A stretch of DNA of 64,000 bases. Origin: Pedobacter sp. PLR (GTDB lineage: Bacteria; Bacteroidota; Bacteroidia; Sphingobacteriales; Sphingobacteriaceae). The notes beneath the pieces are model-generated. The model did not search any database, was not told the origin of the DNA, and saw nothing but the letters and a program-made list of their open reading frames with translations. Below, in pieces: positions 24,156 to 33,337 of the stretch. The stretch is taken from the NCBI RefSeq assembly GCF_026239675.1, contig NZ_JAPIVQ010000008.1:186001-250000 (forward strand), read 5' to 3'. The position numbers and the translations under genes are program-made. Each line of letters begins with the position of its first letter. Position 1 is the first letter of the stretch.

Positions 24156-24671
24156 TTAATTTTTGATGGACCCTGCTTTGACCATTGCCCTTTGATAAGC
24201 AGGCAAAGTTAAATCATCCACCACTACCCCACGGGTAGTAGAAGCATGGACAAAGAAATTATCATTCAGGTATACGCCCACATGATCTACCGATCTGCCG
24301 CCAAAAGAGAAAAATATCAAATCGCCTTCTTTGAGTTGTCCGACACTTTTAGTGCGGATCACCCCTGCCTGGTCGCTGGAACGTCTTGGAAGTTCATTTC
24401 CATAAATATTCTTTTGTAATAGCAGCGCGAAACCAGAGCAATCGACGCCCCGCTTATCCAGTCCGCCTAAACGGTACCTTACCCCTGTCCAGTCGTTGAT
24501 AAAGCGGTACAAGGGTTTACTTTTCAATTGAGACATCACTACAGATGCCCTCGAAGCAGTAGTATTCACTTTGGTATTTTTTCTGCTGCTACACGCAGAA
24601 AAAACGAGCAATACCATTAACAACATCAACAACTTAAATCTTCCTTTAAGAGCGGTCTGATTAATGGTCAT
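24156..24671 (-). CDS. NlpC/P60 family lipoprotein peptidase
   Basis: This 171-aa protein has a lipoprotein signal with lipobox LVFSAC-S near residues 22-28 and an NlpC/P60 domain (about 50-168). The catalytic Cys lies in GVDCSGFALLL, the His in VDHVGVYL and the third polar residue in FVHAS. It should hydrolyse the D-Glu to diamino acid bond of wall peptides in the periplasm. Its ATG is 5 bases after the mutS stop, so it is read from the mutS transcript despite the unrelated function. Confidence 0.88.
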   Translation of the reverse strand: MTINQTALKGRFKLLMLLMVLLVFSACSSRKNTKVNTTASRASVVMSQLKSKPLYRFINDWTGVRYRLGGLDKRGVDCSGFALLLQKNIYGNELPRRSSDQAGVIRTKSVGQLKEGDLIFFSFGGRSVDHVGVYLNDNFFVHASTTRGVVVDDLTLPAYQRAMVKAGSIKN

Positions 24672-24676
24672 ATCCT

Positions 24677-27286
24677 TTATTGTTTAATGATGCGTTGAAT
24701 TTCATCCAGTTTCAGCAAAGCCTCTACCGGTGTCAGAACATTTACATCCAGGTTATTTAACGTATCTCTTATTTTTACCAGAACAGGATCATCAATCGCA
24801 AACATGTGCAATTGATACGCCTGATTCTGCACTTTCTTAATGCTATCCTTAATACTCTGACCTTCCGTCCGGTCGATTTCCAGTTTCTTCAGAATCTCAT
24901 TAGCCCTGTTGATCAGCTTAGGAGGCATACCAGCCATCTTCGCCACATGGATACCGAAACTATGCTCACTACCACCAGGCACCAACTTACGCAGGAAAAT
25001 CACCTTATTGCCCACTTCCTTGATGGAAACGTTAAAGTTTTTGATTCTGCTCATGGTGTTTGCTAACTCATTCAATTCATGATAATGCGTAGCAAATAAA
25101 GTTTTAGGTTTTGCCGTTGGATGGGTATGCAGGAATTCTGCGATGGCCCAGGCAATGGAAATCCCATCGTAAGTACTGGTACCTCTACCGATTTCATCCA
25201 ATAAGATCAGACTGTTTTCCGAAATATTATTCAGGATACTTGCCGTCTCATTCATCTCCACCATGAACGTACTTTCCCCGGAAGAAAGGTTATCCGAAGC
25301 ACCAACTCTGGTAAAGATCTTATCCACCAGGCCGATGGTTGCCGCTTTAGCGGGAACAAAACAACCCATTTGAGCCATCAGCACGATCAATCCGGTTTGC
25401 CTCAAAATCGCCGATTTACCCGACATATTGGGACCCGTTATGATGATAATCTGCTGTGTCACATTGTCCAGAAAAACATCATTGGTAATGTATTCTTCAC
25501 CTACAGGTAGTCTTTTTTCAATCACCGGATGTCTTCCTCCTTTGATATCTAAACCTTTACCCTTATTCATTGCCGGTTTCACATAGTGATTTCTAACCGC
25601 CAATTGCGCGAAACACAACAACACATCCAGTTGTGCAATACAAAAAGCATTCAGCTGGATTTGTTTGATATAAGCACTCACCAGGACCATCAACTCTCCA
25701 TAAAGGCGGATTTCGATCTGCATGATCTTCTCTTCCGCACCCAGGATCTGCTCCTCATATTCTTTCAACTCTGGTGTGATATAGCGCTCTGCACTCACCA
25801 GTGTCTGTTTCCTGATCCATTCGGTAGGAACCTTATCTTTATGCGTATGCGTTACCTCCAGGTAATAACCGAAAACGTTATTAAAGGCAACTTTAAGCGA
25901 AGGAATGCCCGTAATGGCAGCTTCTCTTTTTTGAATTTCTACTAAATAATCTTTCCCACCAAAGGAGATCTTACGCAAGCGGTCTAATTCTTCATTAACC
26001 CCGTCTGCAATCACATTTCCTTTGATCAGTAAGGCCGGAGGATCTTGCTGTAATTCCCTTTCCAGTTTCTCCCTGATGGATAAACAAGGGTCTAGTTGCG
26101 CTGCAAGAGCCATTAAAAATGGGTTTTCGGAAGCATTAGCAATCTCTTTCACCGACTCAATATGGTACAAAGCTTTTTTCAGCTGACACAATTCTCTCGG
26201 GCCAACTTTCAATAAACCTACCTTAGAAATCAGGCGTTCCAGATCACCGATCTGTTTGATATGGTCTAAGAACTTCTCTACCAGTTCTTCATCTTTCACC
26301 AGATACTCCACCATCCCCAGACGTTCCTGAATAGGCTTCAGTTCTTTAAGCGGCATGATGATCCAACGGTGTAGCAAACGCGCCCCCATTGGCGTAGAAG
26401 TATGGTCTAAAATCTGAAAAAGTGTGACTGCATTTTCATTGTTAGAGCTCACCAATTCCAGGTTGCGAATCGTAAAACGATCCAGCCACATGTATTTATC
26501 TTCCTCTAAGCGGGAAATAGCACTGATGTGTTTTAAATTCTTGTGCTCCGTTTCATTCAGATAATGAAGGATAACCCCTGCGGCAATGATACCGATAGAC
26601 AATTTGTCTACGCCAAAACCTTTTAAAGAATTAACTTCAAAATGCTTCTGTAAGGTTTCAGTTGCATAATCAGTGGTAAAAGCCCAGTCGTCTAAAGTGA
26701 AAGTATAGAACTTATCTCCGAAAAGCTCCAGGAATTCCTGCCTTTTACTTTTCTGAAAAATAACTTCTGTGGGCTTAAAGCCTTGTAAAAGCTTGTCGAT
26801 ATATTCTTCATTGCCCTGAGCCACATAAAACTCTCCGGTAGAAATGTCCAGAAAAGACACCCCTAACCCTGCTTTATCGAAATAAACGGCAGCAAGGTAG
26901 TTGTTAGACTTCTGACTCAGGATATTGTCACTATAAGCAACGCCGGGCGTAATCAATTCTGTTACCCCGCGTTTCACAATGGTTTTGGTCATTTTTGGAT
27001 CTTCCAGCTGATCGCAAATCGCGACCCTTTGTCCGGCCCTAACCAATTTAGAAAGGTAATTGTCTAAAGAATGATGTGGAAATCCTGCCAGTTCAATATG
27101 ACCACCGGGTCCATTTCCCCTTCTTGTAAGTACAATCCCCAAAATCTGGGAGGTCTTTACGGCATCTTCACCAAATGTTTCATAGAAGTCGCCTACTCTG
27201 AACAATAATAATGCACCGGGGTACTTTGCTTTAATAGCATTGTACTGCTGCATTAAAGGTGTCTCTTTAGTCTTGTCTTTAGCCAA
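24677..27286 (-). CDS. mutS: DNA mismatch repair protein MutS
   Basis: This 869-aa protein is the mismatch sensor. It opens with TPLMQQYNAIKAKYPG and has the mismatch-reading Phe-x-Glu as FYETFG (about 32-37). The ATPase domain carries Walker A GPNMSGKSAILRQ, then GESTFMVEM, the Walker B LILLDEIGRGTSTYDG and the ATHYHEL switch. The length and domain order are canonical for MutS1. The start is the only ATG fitting this N-terminus. It is followed after 5 bases by the NlpC/P60 lipoprotein gene. Confidence 0.96.
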   Translation of the reverse strand: MAKDKTKETPLMQQYNAIKAKYPGALLLFRVGDFYETFGEDAVKTSQILGIVLTRRGNGPGGHIELAGFPHHSLDNYLSKLVRAGQRVAICDQLEDPKMTKTIVKRGVTELITPGVAYSDNILSQKSNNYLAAVYFDKAGLGVSFLDISTGEFYVAQGNEEYIDKLLQGFKPTEVIFQKSKRQEFLELFGDKFYTFTLDDWAFTTDYATETLQKHFEVNSLKGFGVDKLSIGIIAAGVILHYLNETEHKNLKHISAISRLEEDKYMWLDRFTIRNLELVSSNNENAVTLFQILDHTSTPMGARLLHRWIIMPLKELKPIQERLGMVEYLVKDEELVEKFLDHIKQIGDLERLISKVGLLKVGPRELCQLKKALYHIESVKEIANASENPFLMALAAQLDPCLSIREKLERELQQDPPALLIKGNVIADGVNEELDRLRKISFGGKDYLVEIQKREAAITGIPSLKVAFNNVFGYYLEVTHTHKDKVPTEWIRKQTLVSAERYITPELKEYEEQILGAEEKIMQIEIRLYGELMVLVSAYIKQIQLNAFCIAQLDVLLCFAQLAVRNHYVKPAMNKGKGLDIKGGRHPVIEKRLPVGEEYITNDVFLDNVTQQIIIITGPNMSGKSAILRQTGLIVLMAQMGCFVPAKAATIGLVDKIFTRVGASDNLSSGESTFMVEMNETASILNNISENSLILLDEIGRGTSTYDGISIAWAIAEFLHTHPTAKPKTLFATHYHELNELANTMSRIKNFNVSIKEVGNKVIFLRKLVPGGSEHSFGIHVAKMAGMPPKLINRANEILKKLEIDRTEGQSIKDSIKKVQNQAYQLHMFAIDDPVLVKIRDTLNNLDVNVLTPVEALLKLDEIQRIIKQ

Positions 27287-27362
27287 AATGTATCTTATTT
27301 ACAAAACCGTAAAGATAGCACCTGAATAGCGAACCTTTAGGCTTTGTTGAAAACTATAAATT

Positions 27363-28088
27363 TTACAATTGTTCTATATAGGATAAGAACAAGTTCAATG
27401 CTTCGCGTTTTTTATCGGTCAACTCAAAATCCAGTTTATGACACAGGTAATCTTCCATATCAAAATCTGCAATTTCCGGCAACTCCTTTAGCAACTCTCC
27501 ACGATGGGAAAGGCCAAAAGCAAGTGCCTGATTGAATTCCGCGATAAATGCTTCAGGAATCGTTTTATTGGCAACCCATGCCGCGTAAACAAAAGGTAAA
27601 CCCGTAAATTTCATCCATTCTTCACCCATATCATAGGCATAAGCATAATTGGATTTTTTACCGAAAGTACGGTCGCCAATTAAAACCATGGCATCAGTTT
27701 GCGCCTCCGGATCGGTGGTAAAATCCACTTCTTGTTTCCAATGGAACTTCAGCAATACCTTAGCCAGATTATTGGACGTGCGGGAATGACTATCCAGCTT
27801 TACCGTTTTAATCTCAGAGAAAGGAACACTGCTAAACACAAATACGGAATTCACCGCACCTACAGAGCCGATACAATAATCGGCCACAATATTCGCATTG
27901 GGCACCTGAGGGATTGCCGCAACGGGAATCAGGCCAATATCCACCTGGTTGTTAATTAATTTAGCGGCACAATCCGTAGGAATATCTAAACTTAAATCTA
28001 TTTTATCCATCAGCTCTGAATGCTCAATACCATACATAAAAGGCTTGGTATTGGTATAAGAAACTGCGGAAATCTTAATCTTACTCAA
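27363..28088 (-). CDS. mqnA: chorismate dehydratase MqnA (futalosine pathway)
   Basis: This 241-aa periplasmic-binding-protein-like enzyme should dehydrate chorismate to 3-enolpyruvylbenzoate, the first step of the futalosine menaquinone route. The opening ISAVSYTNTKPFMYG, the DIGLIPVAAIP loop and the late MGEEWMKFTGLPFVYAAWV are MqnA/MqnD family marks; MqnA is chosen because MqnE is two genes upstream and the SYTNTKPF start is typical of MqnA. Its first 8 bases overlap the histidine phosphatase gene, so they are translated together. Confidence 0.87.
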   Translation of the reverse strand: MSKIKISAVSYTNTKPFMYGIEHSELMDKIDLSLDIPTDCAAKLINNQVDIGLIPVAAIPQVPNANIVADYCIGSVGAVNSVFVFSSVPFSEIKTVKLDSHSRTSNNLAKVLLKFHWKQEVDFTTDPEAQTDAMVLIGDRTFGKKSNYAYAYDMGEEWMKFTGLPFVYAAWVANKTIPEAFIAEFNQALAFGLSHRGELLKELPEIADFDMEDYLCHKLDFELTDKKREALNLFLSYIEQL

Positions 28089-28707
28089 TTGGAAATAATT
28101 TTAAATGATCCGTATTATTGAACTCCATGATCGTAAACTGACCATCGTTCAAGTCGACTTTATAGAGCGTCGTATTCTGATGCGGGAAATCTGTCATCTC
28201 ATTTAATGATCTGCCGGTAAGCAGGCAAAGGAATAATCTCATCGCCCTTCCGTGCATACAGATCAACACCTTTTTCTCGTTTGGAGCCTTTAGAATAACC
28301 TCTAGCGCTTCTTCAAGTCGGATTTTCACTTGATTCGGGCTCTCACCGCCTTCAAAATGACTGTCGAAATCACCGGACTGCCACTTTTCCATCATGCCTT
28401 TAAAAGCAGCAATGGCGTGTTCATCATTGGTTTTTCCTTCCCATATACCCCAGGCCAGCTCATCCAAACCAGACAACTGTTCCCATGGCAAGCCAGCATC
28501 GATAAAACCTTTAACGGTTTGATGCGTACGCTTTAATGAAGAAGTATAGATTTTATCAAAAGGGACGTCTTTATACACGGCATAAAATGCCGCTGCCTGT
28601 GCCCTTCCGGTATCATTAAGATCACTGTTGATCCCTCTACCCTGTACAATTCCCTGTTTATTTAAATCGGTTTCACCATGTCTGATGATGTATAGTTCTT
28701 TCTCCAT
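28081..28707 (-). CDS. histidine phosphatase (phosphoglycerate mutase-like) in the menaquinone operon
   Basis: This 208-aa protein belongs to the histidine phosphatase superfamily. The catalytic RHG is at residues 8-10 (IIRHGETD), the Arg pair is in SSLKRTHQT, the acid is in ELAWGIWEG and the second His in CMHGRAM. Substrate unknown. It overlaps mqnE by one base at its start (TAATG) and mqnA by 8 bases at its end, so it is locked inside the menaquinone unit and may act on a phosphorylated intermediate or by-product of that path (inference). Confidence 0.85.
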   Translation of the reverse strand: MEKELYIIRHGETDLNKQGIVQGRGINSDLNDTGRAQAAAFYAVYKDVPFDKIYTSSLKRTHQTVKGFIDAGLPWEQLSGLDELAWGIWEGKTNDEHAIAAFKGMMEKWQSGDFDSHFEGGESPNQVKIRLEEALEVILKAPNEKKVLICMHGRAMRLFLCLLTGRSLNEMTDFPHQNTTLYKVDLNDGQFTIMEFNNTDHLKLFPIE

Positions 28708-29900
28708 TAATTGATGACCGGCAATTTATAATACTGTGGTTTCACTTCTCCTTCAAATACAACGTCTGTATAATCTGTTACCACATTATAAAGGGTATCT
28801 CTTTCTATCGGTTTACGGTTCACCTGTTTGATCAGGTTCACTAATTCTTCCGTATTCATTGCCGGATGCTGCTCTTCTGCACCTGCCATAGAGTAAATTT
28901 TGGTGGTATCATCTAAGGTTCCATCAATATCATCCACTCCAAAGTTCAGGGAAAGTTGTGCGGTCTGACGGCTAATCATCGCCCAGTAGGCTTTGATATG
29001 GTCAAAATTATCCAGGTAAATCCTTGCAATGGCATAATTCCTTAAATCTTCAATCACAGAAACCTCAGGCACGTGGTCCATCTGGTTGTTCTGATTTCTG
29101 AATTTCAATGGAATAAAGGCCTGGAAACCTCCTGATTTATCTTGTTGCTGACGCAGGCGTTCCATATGGTCAACCCGATGCCAGAATTTCTCTATATGTC
29201 CGTAAAGCATAGTTGCATTGGTTTTCATGCCCAGCTTATGCGCTTGCTCATGAATATCCAGCCACTGTTCTGCATTACATTTATCGTGTGCAATTTTCTC
29301 TCTTACTTCCGGATGGAAAATCTCTGCACCACCGCCTGGCATAGAATCCAGACCGGCTTCCTGCAAATACTTCATGCCTTCATAATGGGTTAATTTCGCC
29401 TTTTTGAAGATATAAAAATACTCTACCGGAGTTAATGCTTTAATATGTAAGTCTGGACGGTGTGCTTTTGCCTTTCTAAAGAAATCGCTGTAAAATTCCA
29501 GATTTTGCTTTGGAACTACTCCACCAGTCACATGAACCTCCGTAACCGGCTCATTATCATATTTCTTAAGCACATCCATCATTCCGTCTACGCTCATTTC
29601 CCATCCTTCTTCACGTTGTTTGATCAAACGGGAATAAGAACAAAATTTGCAGTCGTACACACAAACATTGGTCGGCTCAATATGAAAATTGCGGTTGAAA
29701 TAGGTTTTATCGCCGTGTTTTTGCTCCCTGATATAGTTGGCCAAAACACCCAGATAACCTAGTTCGGCATGTTCATAAAGATATACGCCTTCATCGAAGG
29801 TGATTCTTTCCTGATTCTGTACTTTATTTGCTATTGCTTTAAGTTCGGCAGACAAATCATTGTCGTTAAGCACTAAAGCCAGCTTTGAATTAGCATCCAT
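28707..29900 (-). CDS. mqnE: aminofutalosine synthase MqnE (radical SAM)
   Basis: From ATG 29900 this is 397 aa; an upstream ATG at 29942 adds 14 atypical hydrophobic residues and is less likely. The radical SAM cluster ligands are C80, C84 and C87 in CVYDCKFC. The motif MPGGGAEIF and the phrase TNATMLYGHIE mark the MqnE/MqnC group; AEIF followed by PEVREKI fits MqnE. It joins 3-enolpyruvylbenzoate and adenosine to give aminofutalosine. It heads the operon with the phosphatase and mqnA. mqnB, mqnC and mqnD are not in the window. Confidence 0.88.
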   Translation of the reverse strand: MDANSKLALVLNDNDLSAELKAIANKVQNQERITFDEGVYLYEHAELGYLGVLANYIREQKHGDKTYFNRNFHIEPTNVCVYDCKFCSYSRLIKQREEGWEMSVDGMMDVLKKYDNEPVTEVHVTGGVVPKQNLEFYSDFFRKAKAHRPDLHIKALTPVEYFYIFKKAKLTHYEGMKYLQEAGLDSMPGGGAEIFHPEVREKIAHDKCNAEQWLDIHEQAHKLGMKTNATMLYGHIEKFWHRVDHMERLRQQQDKSGGFQAFIPLKFRNQNNQMDHVPEVSVIEDLRNYAIARIYLDNFDHIKAYWAMISRQTAQLSLNFGVDDIDGTLDDTTKIYSMAGAEEQHPAMNTEELVNLIKQVNRKPIERDTLYNVVTDYTDVVFEGEVKPQYYKLPVIN

Positions 29901-30116
29901 GTATAATGAGATAATGGTACAAATGTAAAAAGACAGGCGCATACAAAGAATGGCCTCATCATGAACAAAAGTAGTATAAAATCATCATATACCCGTTTTT
30001 TAAACAGTTTTTAGCTGTCAGCATTATGTAAAAGAGCACATTATTAAAAAAACAGCGCGAACAGTTTCGCTAATTTATTTTTTATTATTTTAGATCATCC
30101 TTTTAATGAATGAGCC

Positions 30117-30725
30117 ATGGAAAAATACGACCCTAGAATTGATACTTATATTGATCAGGCTGCAGAATTCGCACAACCCATTTTAAAACACATCAGGGCA
30201 TTGGTCCATGAAGCTTGTCCGGAGATTTCAGAAACCATGAAATGGAGCTTCCCACATTTCGACTATAAAGGAACGGTCTGCAGTATGGCTGCTTTCAAAA
30301 ACCATTGTTCTTTCGGCTTTTGGAAAAGCACGTTACTTCCTGACCCCAAAAACATCCTTAGAGTAGATAAGGAACAAGCCATGGGACAACTAGGAAGAAT
30401 CACCAGCATCGCCGGTCTACCTGATAAAAACATTTTCATGACGTACATCCAAAATGCGGTCATCCTCAACAAGGAAGGCATCAAAATGGATAAAAAACCA
30501 TTAGCCCCCAAAACCGAATTACATATCCCTGAATATTTCAGCAATAGCTTAGCTGCAGCACCTGATGCACAAAAACATTTTGAGCAGTTCAGTTATTCTC
30601 AAAAAAAAGAATACCTGGAATGGATTACTGAAGCTAAAAGCGAAAATACCAGACATAAAAGATTGACCACAGCTTTGGAATGGATTGCCGAAGGAAAATC
30701 AAGAAATTGGAAATACCAACGTTAA
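30117..30725 (+). CDS. YdeI/OmdA-like protein with DUF1801 domain
   Basis: This 202-aa cytoplasmic protein has an N-terminal DUF1801 (YdhG-like) domain (about 10-115), with HEACPEISETMKWSFPHF and a conserved CSFGFWK, and a C-terminal OmdA helix bundle (about 140-200) with FSYSQKKEYLEWI and TRHKRLTTALEWI. The two-domain form is common in Bacteroidota and is annotated YdeI/OmpD-associated. Biochemical function is unknown; in enterobacteria the relatives relate to polymyxin resistance. It converges with the cytochrome peroxidase gene, 16 bases apart, without a visible terminator. Confidence 0.82.
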   Translation: MEKYDPRIDTYIDQAAEFAQPILKHIRALVHEACPEISETMKWSFPHFDYKGTVCSMAAFKNHCSFGFWKSTLLPDPKNILRVDKEQAMGQLGRITSIAGLPDKNIFMTYIQNAVILNKEGIKMDKKPLAPKTELHIPEYFSNSLAAAPDAQKHFEQFSYSQKKEYLEWITEAKSENTRHKRLTTALEWIAEGKSRNWKYQR

Positions 30726-30741
30726 CAGATTTTTCGGCTTA

Positions 30742-31734
30742 TTATTGTAGCGTCATCTTATTGATAAAAGCATCGTCAGTTAATGTCTTCAAAAAGGCAA
30801 TTACTTTCTTCTGCTCCGGATCCGTTAACGGAATCCCTGCTTTCCCATTGGTTTGCATCAAAGGATCTAACTCCTTTTCGGAATGTACACCGGTAGCATA
30901 ATGTTGCATCACCTCTTCCAGAGTACCGAAACGGCCATCATGAAAATAAGGAGCTGTTACCGCGATATTTCTTAAAGAAGGCACTTTAAACTTTTTCACC
31001 GGATCATTTGCGGTAGCCGTACCGATATTTCTTAAAGACTCGTCTGTAAACAAATCTCCGGAATGACAAGTCGCACATTTTTCCTTAAAAAGCCTCAATC
31101 CATCCAGTTCTGCTGGCGTAAACGTATTTTCCTGTTTAACGACCAGCTTATCGTAACGTGAATTTGCGGATACCAGCGACAATAAATATTGCTCGATCAC
31201 CCCTGTTACATCGCGCTCCTGAATCGTATCTACCCCTAAAACCGACTTAAAATAATGCTTATATATCGGCGAATTATTCAATTTTTTCACCACATTATCC
31301 ATAGTCTCCCCCATTTCTGCCGGACTGGTTAAAGCGTTGATCGCCGTATTGCGCAAATGCGATTCCCTGCCGTCCCTGAAAAACGAAGTCTTCCATTGCA
31401 GATTCATTAAAGCAGGTGTATTTTTTGTCCCATGGATGTTTTCATTTACCCCTGGATTGATTTTAATCCCCTTACTGGCATAACCGTCCGTTTGATTGTG
31501 ACAGGAAGCACAGGCTACTTTTCCGTTTTTTGAAAGCAAAGCATCATCAAATAACTTTTGCCCAAGGGTAACCCCTTCTACCGTTAAAGCAGGTCCTTGC
31601 TGAACGATTGCAGGAAAATTAACCGGCCTTCTTACGGCAACATCGGTCTTAATAGTAGACAAGCCAAAGGCGAAAACAGCGATCAATAAGCCAAAAATCA
31701 AAATCGCAAATACAAATATTTTATTCTTCTTCAT
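30742..31734 (-). CDS. diheme cytochrome c peroxidase (MauG/CcpA type)
   Basis: This 330-aa protein has an N-terminal anchor or signal (about 5-25) and two c-type haem sites, CASCH at 75-79 and CATCH at 220-224. The phrases TKNTPALMNLQW and FKVPSLRNIAVTAPYFHDG are typical of bacterial cytochrome c peroxidases, which reduce hydrogen peroxide in the periplasm using electrons from small cytochromes. A distal methionine is likely at the conserved C-terminal MQ or ML region but cannot be fixed by eye. The TSUP exporter gene lies 55 bases upstream on the same strand. Confidence 0.88.
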   Translation of the reverse strand: MKKNKIFVFAILIFGLLIAVFAFGLSTIKTDVAVRRPVNFPAIVQQGPALTVEGVTLGQKLFDDALLSKNGKVACASCHNQTDGYASKGIKINPGVNENIHGTKNTPALMNLQWKTSFFRDGRESHLRNTAINALTSPAEMGETMDNVVKKLNNSPIYKHYFKSVLGVDTIQERDVTGVIEQYLLSLVSANSRYDKLVVKQENTFTPAELDGLRLFKEKCATCHSGDLFTDESLRNIGTATANDPVKKFKVPSLRNIAVTAPYFHDGRFGTLEEVMQHYATGVHSEKELDPLMQTNGKAGIPLTDPEQKKVIAFLKTLTDDAFINKMTLQ

Positions 31735-31789
31735 TCAATATCAATTGGGTCTGGAAAAGACAACACTCCTCAAGACCATAAAACAACAA

Positions 31790-32557
31790 TTATGCTTTGA
31801 TAAAAATATCATAAGCAAACCTCAGGATCGTCCCGAAAACCACTAGTAAAAAAAAGATGCGTATAAATTTATTCCCTTTCAACAGGGCAAGTTTAGTTCC
31901 CAGAAAAGAGCCGCCCACATTACAAAAAGCCATCGGAATGGCAAACTCATAAAGGATATGCCCGGTACTTCCAAAATAGCAGATGGCTGCGATATTGGTC
32001 GCCATATTGATCAGCTTTGCGCTGGCACTGGCATGCAGAAAATCGTAACCCATTAAAGCGATGAACGCAAGGATAAAAAAGGTGCCTGTCCCCGGACCAA
32101 TTAAACCATCATAAAAGCCGATGATAAAACCGAACAACAGCCCGATCAGCACCTGCTGCATTACCGTATGCTCCTTTTCCTGATGAACCCCGAACTTTTT
32201 ATTGAAATAAGTATAGACTGCAACTATGATGAGAATAGCAAAAACAATGGGCTTAACGATGGTATTGTCGATCAGCGTGATGCTGTGTGCGCCCAATACC
32301 GCCCCTATAAATGCCGCCAGTGCAATATAAATGAGTAATGGCCAGTTCAGTTTTACATTTTGTGAGTACTTCCATGCCGCGAATGCAGTTCCGGAAAGAG
32401 AAGGGATTTTTGTGGTTCCAAAAAGAGTGGCCACCGAATATTGTGGCAACACGATCATGATTGCAGGCGTTTGCAACAATCCACCTCCACCAACAATCGC
32501 ATCTATAAAACCGGCAAAAAAAGAGACTATACAGAGTATAATCAGGTCTGACATCAT
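31790..32557 (-). CDS. TSUP (TauE/SafE) family permease
   Basis: This 255-aa protein has about eight membrane segments and the family repeats: VGGGGLLQTPA (about 23-33) in the first half, and FYDGLIGPGTGTF (about 148-160) in the second. TSUP proteins export or import sulfite, sulfonates or other sulfur anions. Substrate cannot be read. It may be co-transcribed with the cytochrome peroxidase gene downstream. The lipocalin-like gene is upstream, separated by a terminator. Confidence 0.87.
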   Translation of the reverse strand: MMSDLIILCIVSFFAGFIDAIVGGGGLLQTPAIMIVLPQYSVATLFGTTKIPSLSGTAFAAWKYSQNVKLNWPLLIYIALAAFIGAVLGAHSITLIDNTIVKPIVFAILIIVAVYTYFNKKFGVHQEKEHTVMQQVLIGLLFGFIIGFYDGLIGPGTGTFFILAFIALMGYDFLHASASAKLINMATNIAAICYFGSTGHILYEFAIPMAFCNVGGSFLGTKLALLKGNKFIRIFFLLVVFGTILRFAYDIFIKA

Positions 32558-32602
32558 AGTATTCCCTTAATGCCGCAAAATTAGGGTTTTTTAAGCACAA
32601 AA

Positions 32603-32626
32603 AAGGGACCCAACCACGAGTCCCTT
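32603..32626 (-). terminator. terminator of the lipocalin-like gene
   Basis: On the minus strand AAGGGAC (32626-32620) pairs with GTCCCTT (32609-32603), 10-base loop, then a T run. It ends the lipocalin-like transcript before the TSUP gene. Confidence 0.7.
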
Positions 32627-32653
32627 CAACCTAAACCAAATTTAACCAAAAAT

Positions 32654-33145
32654 TTATTTTACTGCTTTCGTGAAGTGCAACACAATATAAGCTGTTGAAT
32701 TACCATATTCAACTGGTGATTTGATCACCAATGATTCTTTTGATGAAGTAGAAAGCACTAAACGGTAACCTTCAGTTACGTTTTTAGCTTTATCACCTTC
32801 GTATATTTTCTTAAACTGGAAAGTCTGATCAGGTACACTTGCAGACCAGTAAATAGACTGTACTTTTGCTGCGCAATTGCCACCACCAGGGATACTGTAA
32901 TTTCCGTTACCGCTATTTGTTAATCTCCAGGTACCGCCAACAAAACAGCTTGGGGCAGCTTCGCCAAATAATGTTTTTACAGAAGCCTCAGGAATACCTT
33001 CGTACGTGATATCATTCAATACCCATGTACCAGTCACATCACCTCTCTTAACAACTTCGGTACCAGCTCCTCCTTTTGGAGAGCAACTTTGCAATACCAT
33101 TAATGAACTGCATAAAATGGCTGCGATCAGGAATATTCTTTTCAT
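32654..33145 (-). CDS. lipocalin-like lipoprotein
   Basis: This 163-aa lipoprotein has a signal with lipobox VLQSC near residues 17-21. The mature part has the start of a lipocalin-like domain, GTWVLNDITYEG (about 40-51), then beta strands up to AYIVLHFTK at the end, and two cysteines (in PSCFVGG and GNCAAK) that may form a disulfide. Such proteins are frequent in Bacteroidota and are of unknown ligand. It stands alone between two terminators or gaps. Confidence 0.72.
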   Translation of the reverse strand: MKRIFLIAAILCSSLMVLQSCSPKGGAGTEVVKRGDVTGTWVLNDITYEGIPEASVKTLFGEAAPSCFVGGTWRLTNSGNGNYSIPGGGNCAAKVQSIYWSASVPDQTFQFKKIYEGDKAKNVTEGYRLVLSTSSKESLVIKSPVEYGNSTAYIVLHFTKAVK

Positions 33146-33289
33146 ATCAATCTGTTTTTTTATTTGTTTAATTTTATTTTAGTCTTTTTGGAGCCAGCTG
33201 ACAAAAATGTACTTTTTACCATATAACTCCGCAATGACCTTTCAATTACATAAATCTTGCCAAAACTTCAACAGAATAATTTTTACCTT

Positions 33290-33297
33290 TAGCTTTG
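33290..33297 (+). promoter_or_regulatory. possible -7 box upstream of the PLP enzyme
   Basis: TAGCTTTG fits TAnnTTTG, 40 bases before the ATG at 33338. No TTG at the expected distance. Confidence 0.4.
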
Positions 33298-33337
33298 TGG
33301 GATTCAGATCCCTGATTAACTATTTATCCTACTGAAA

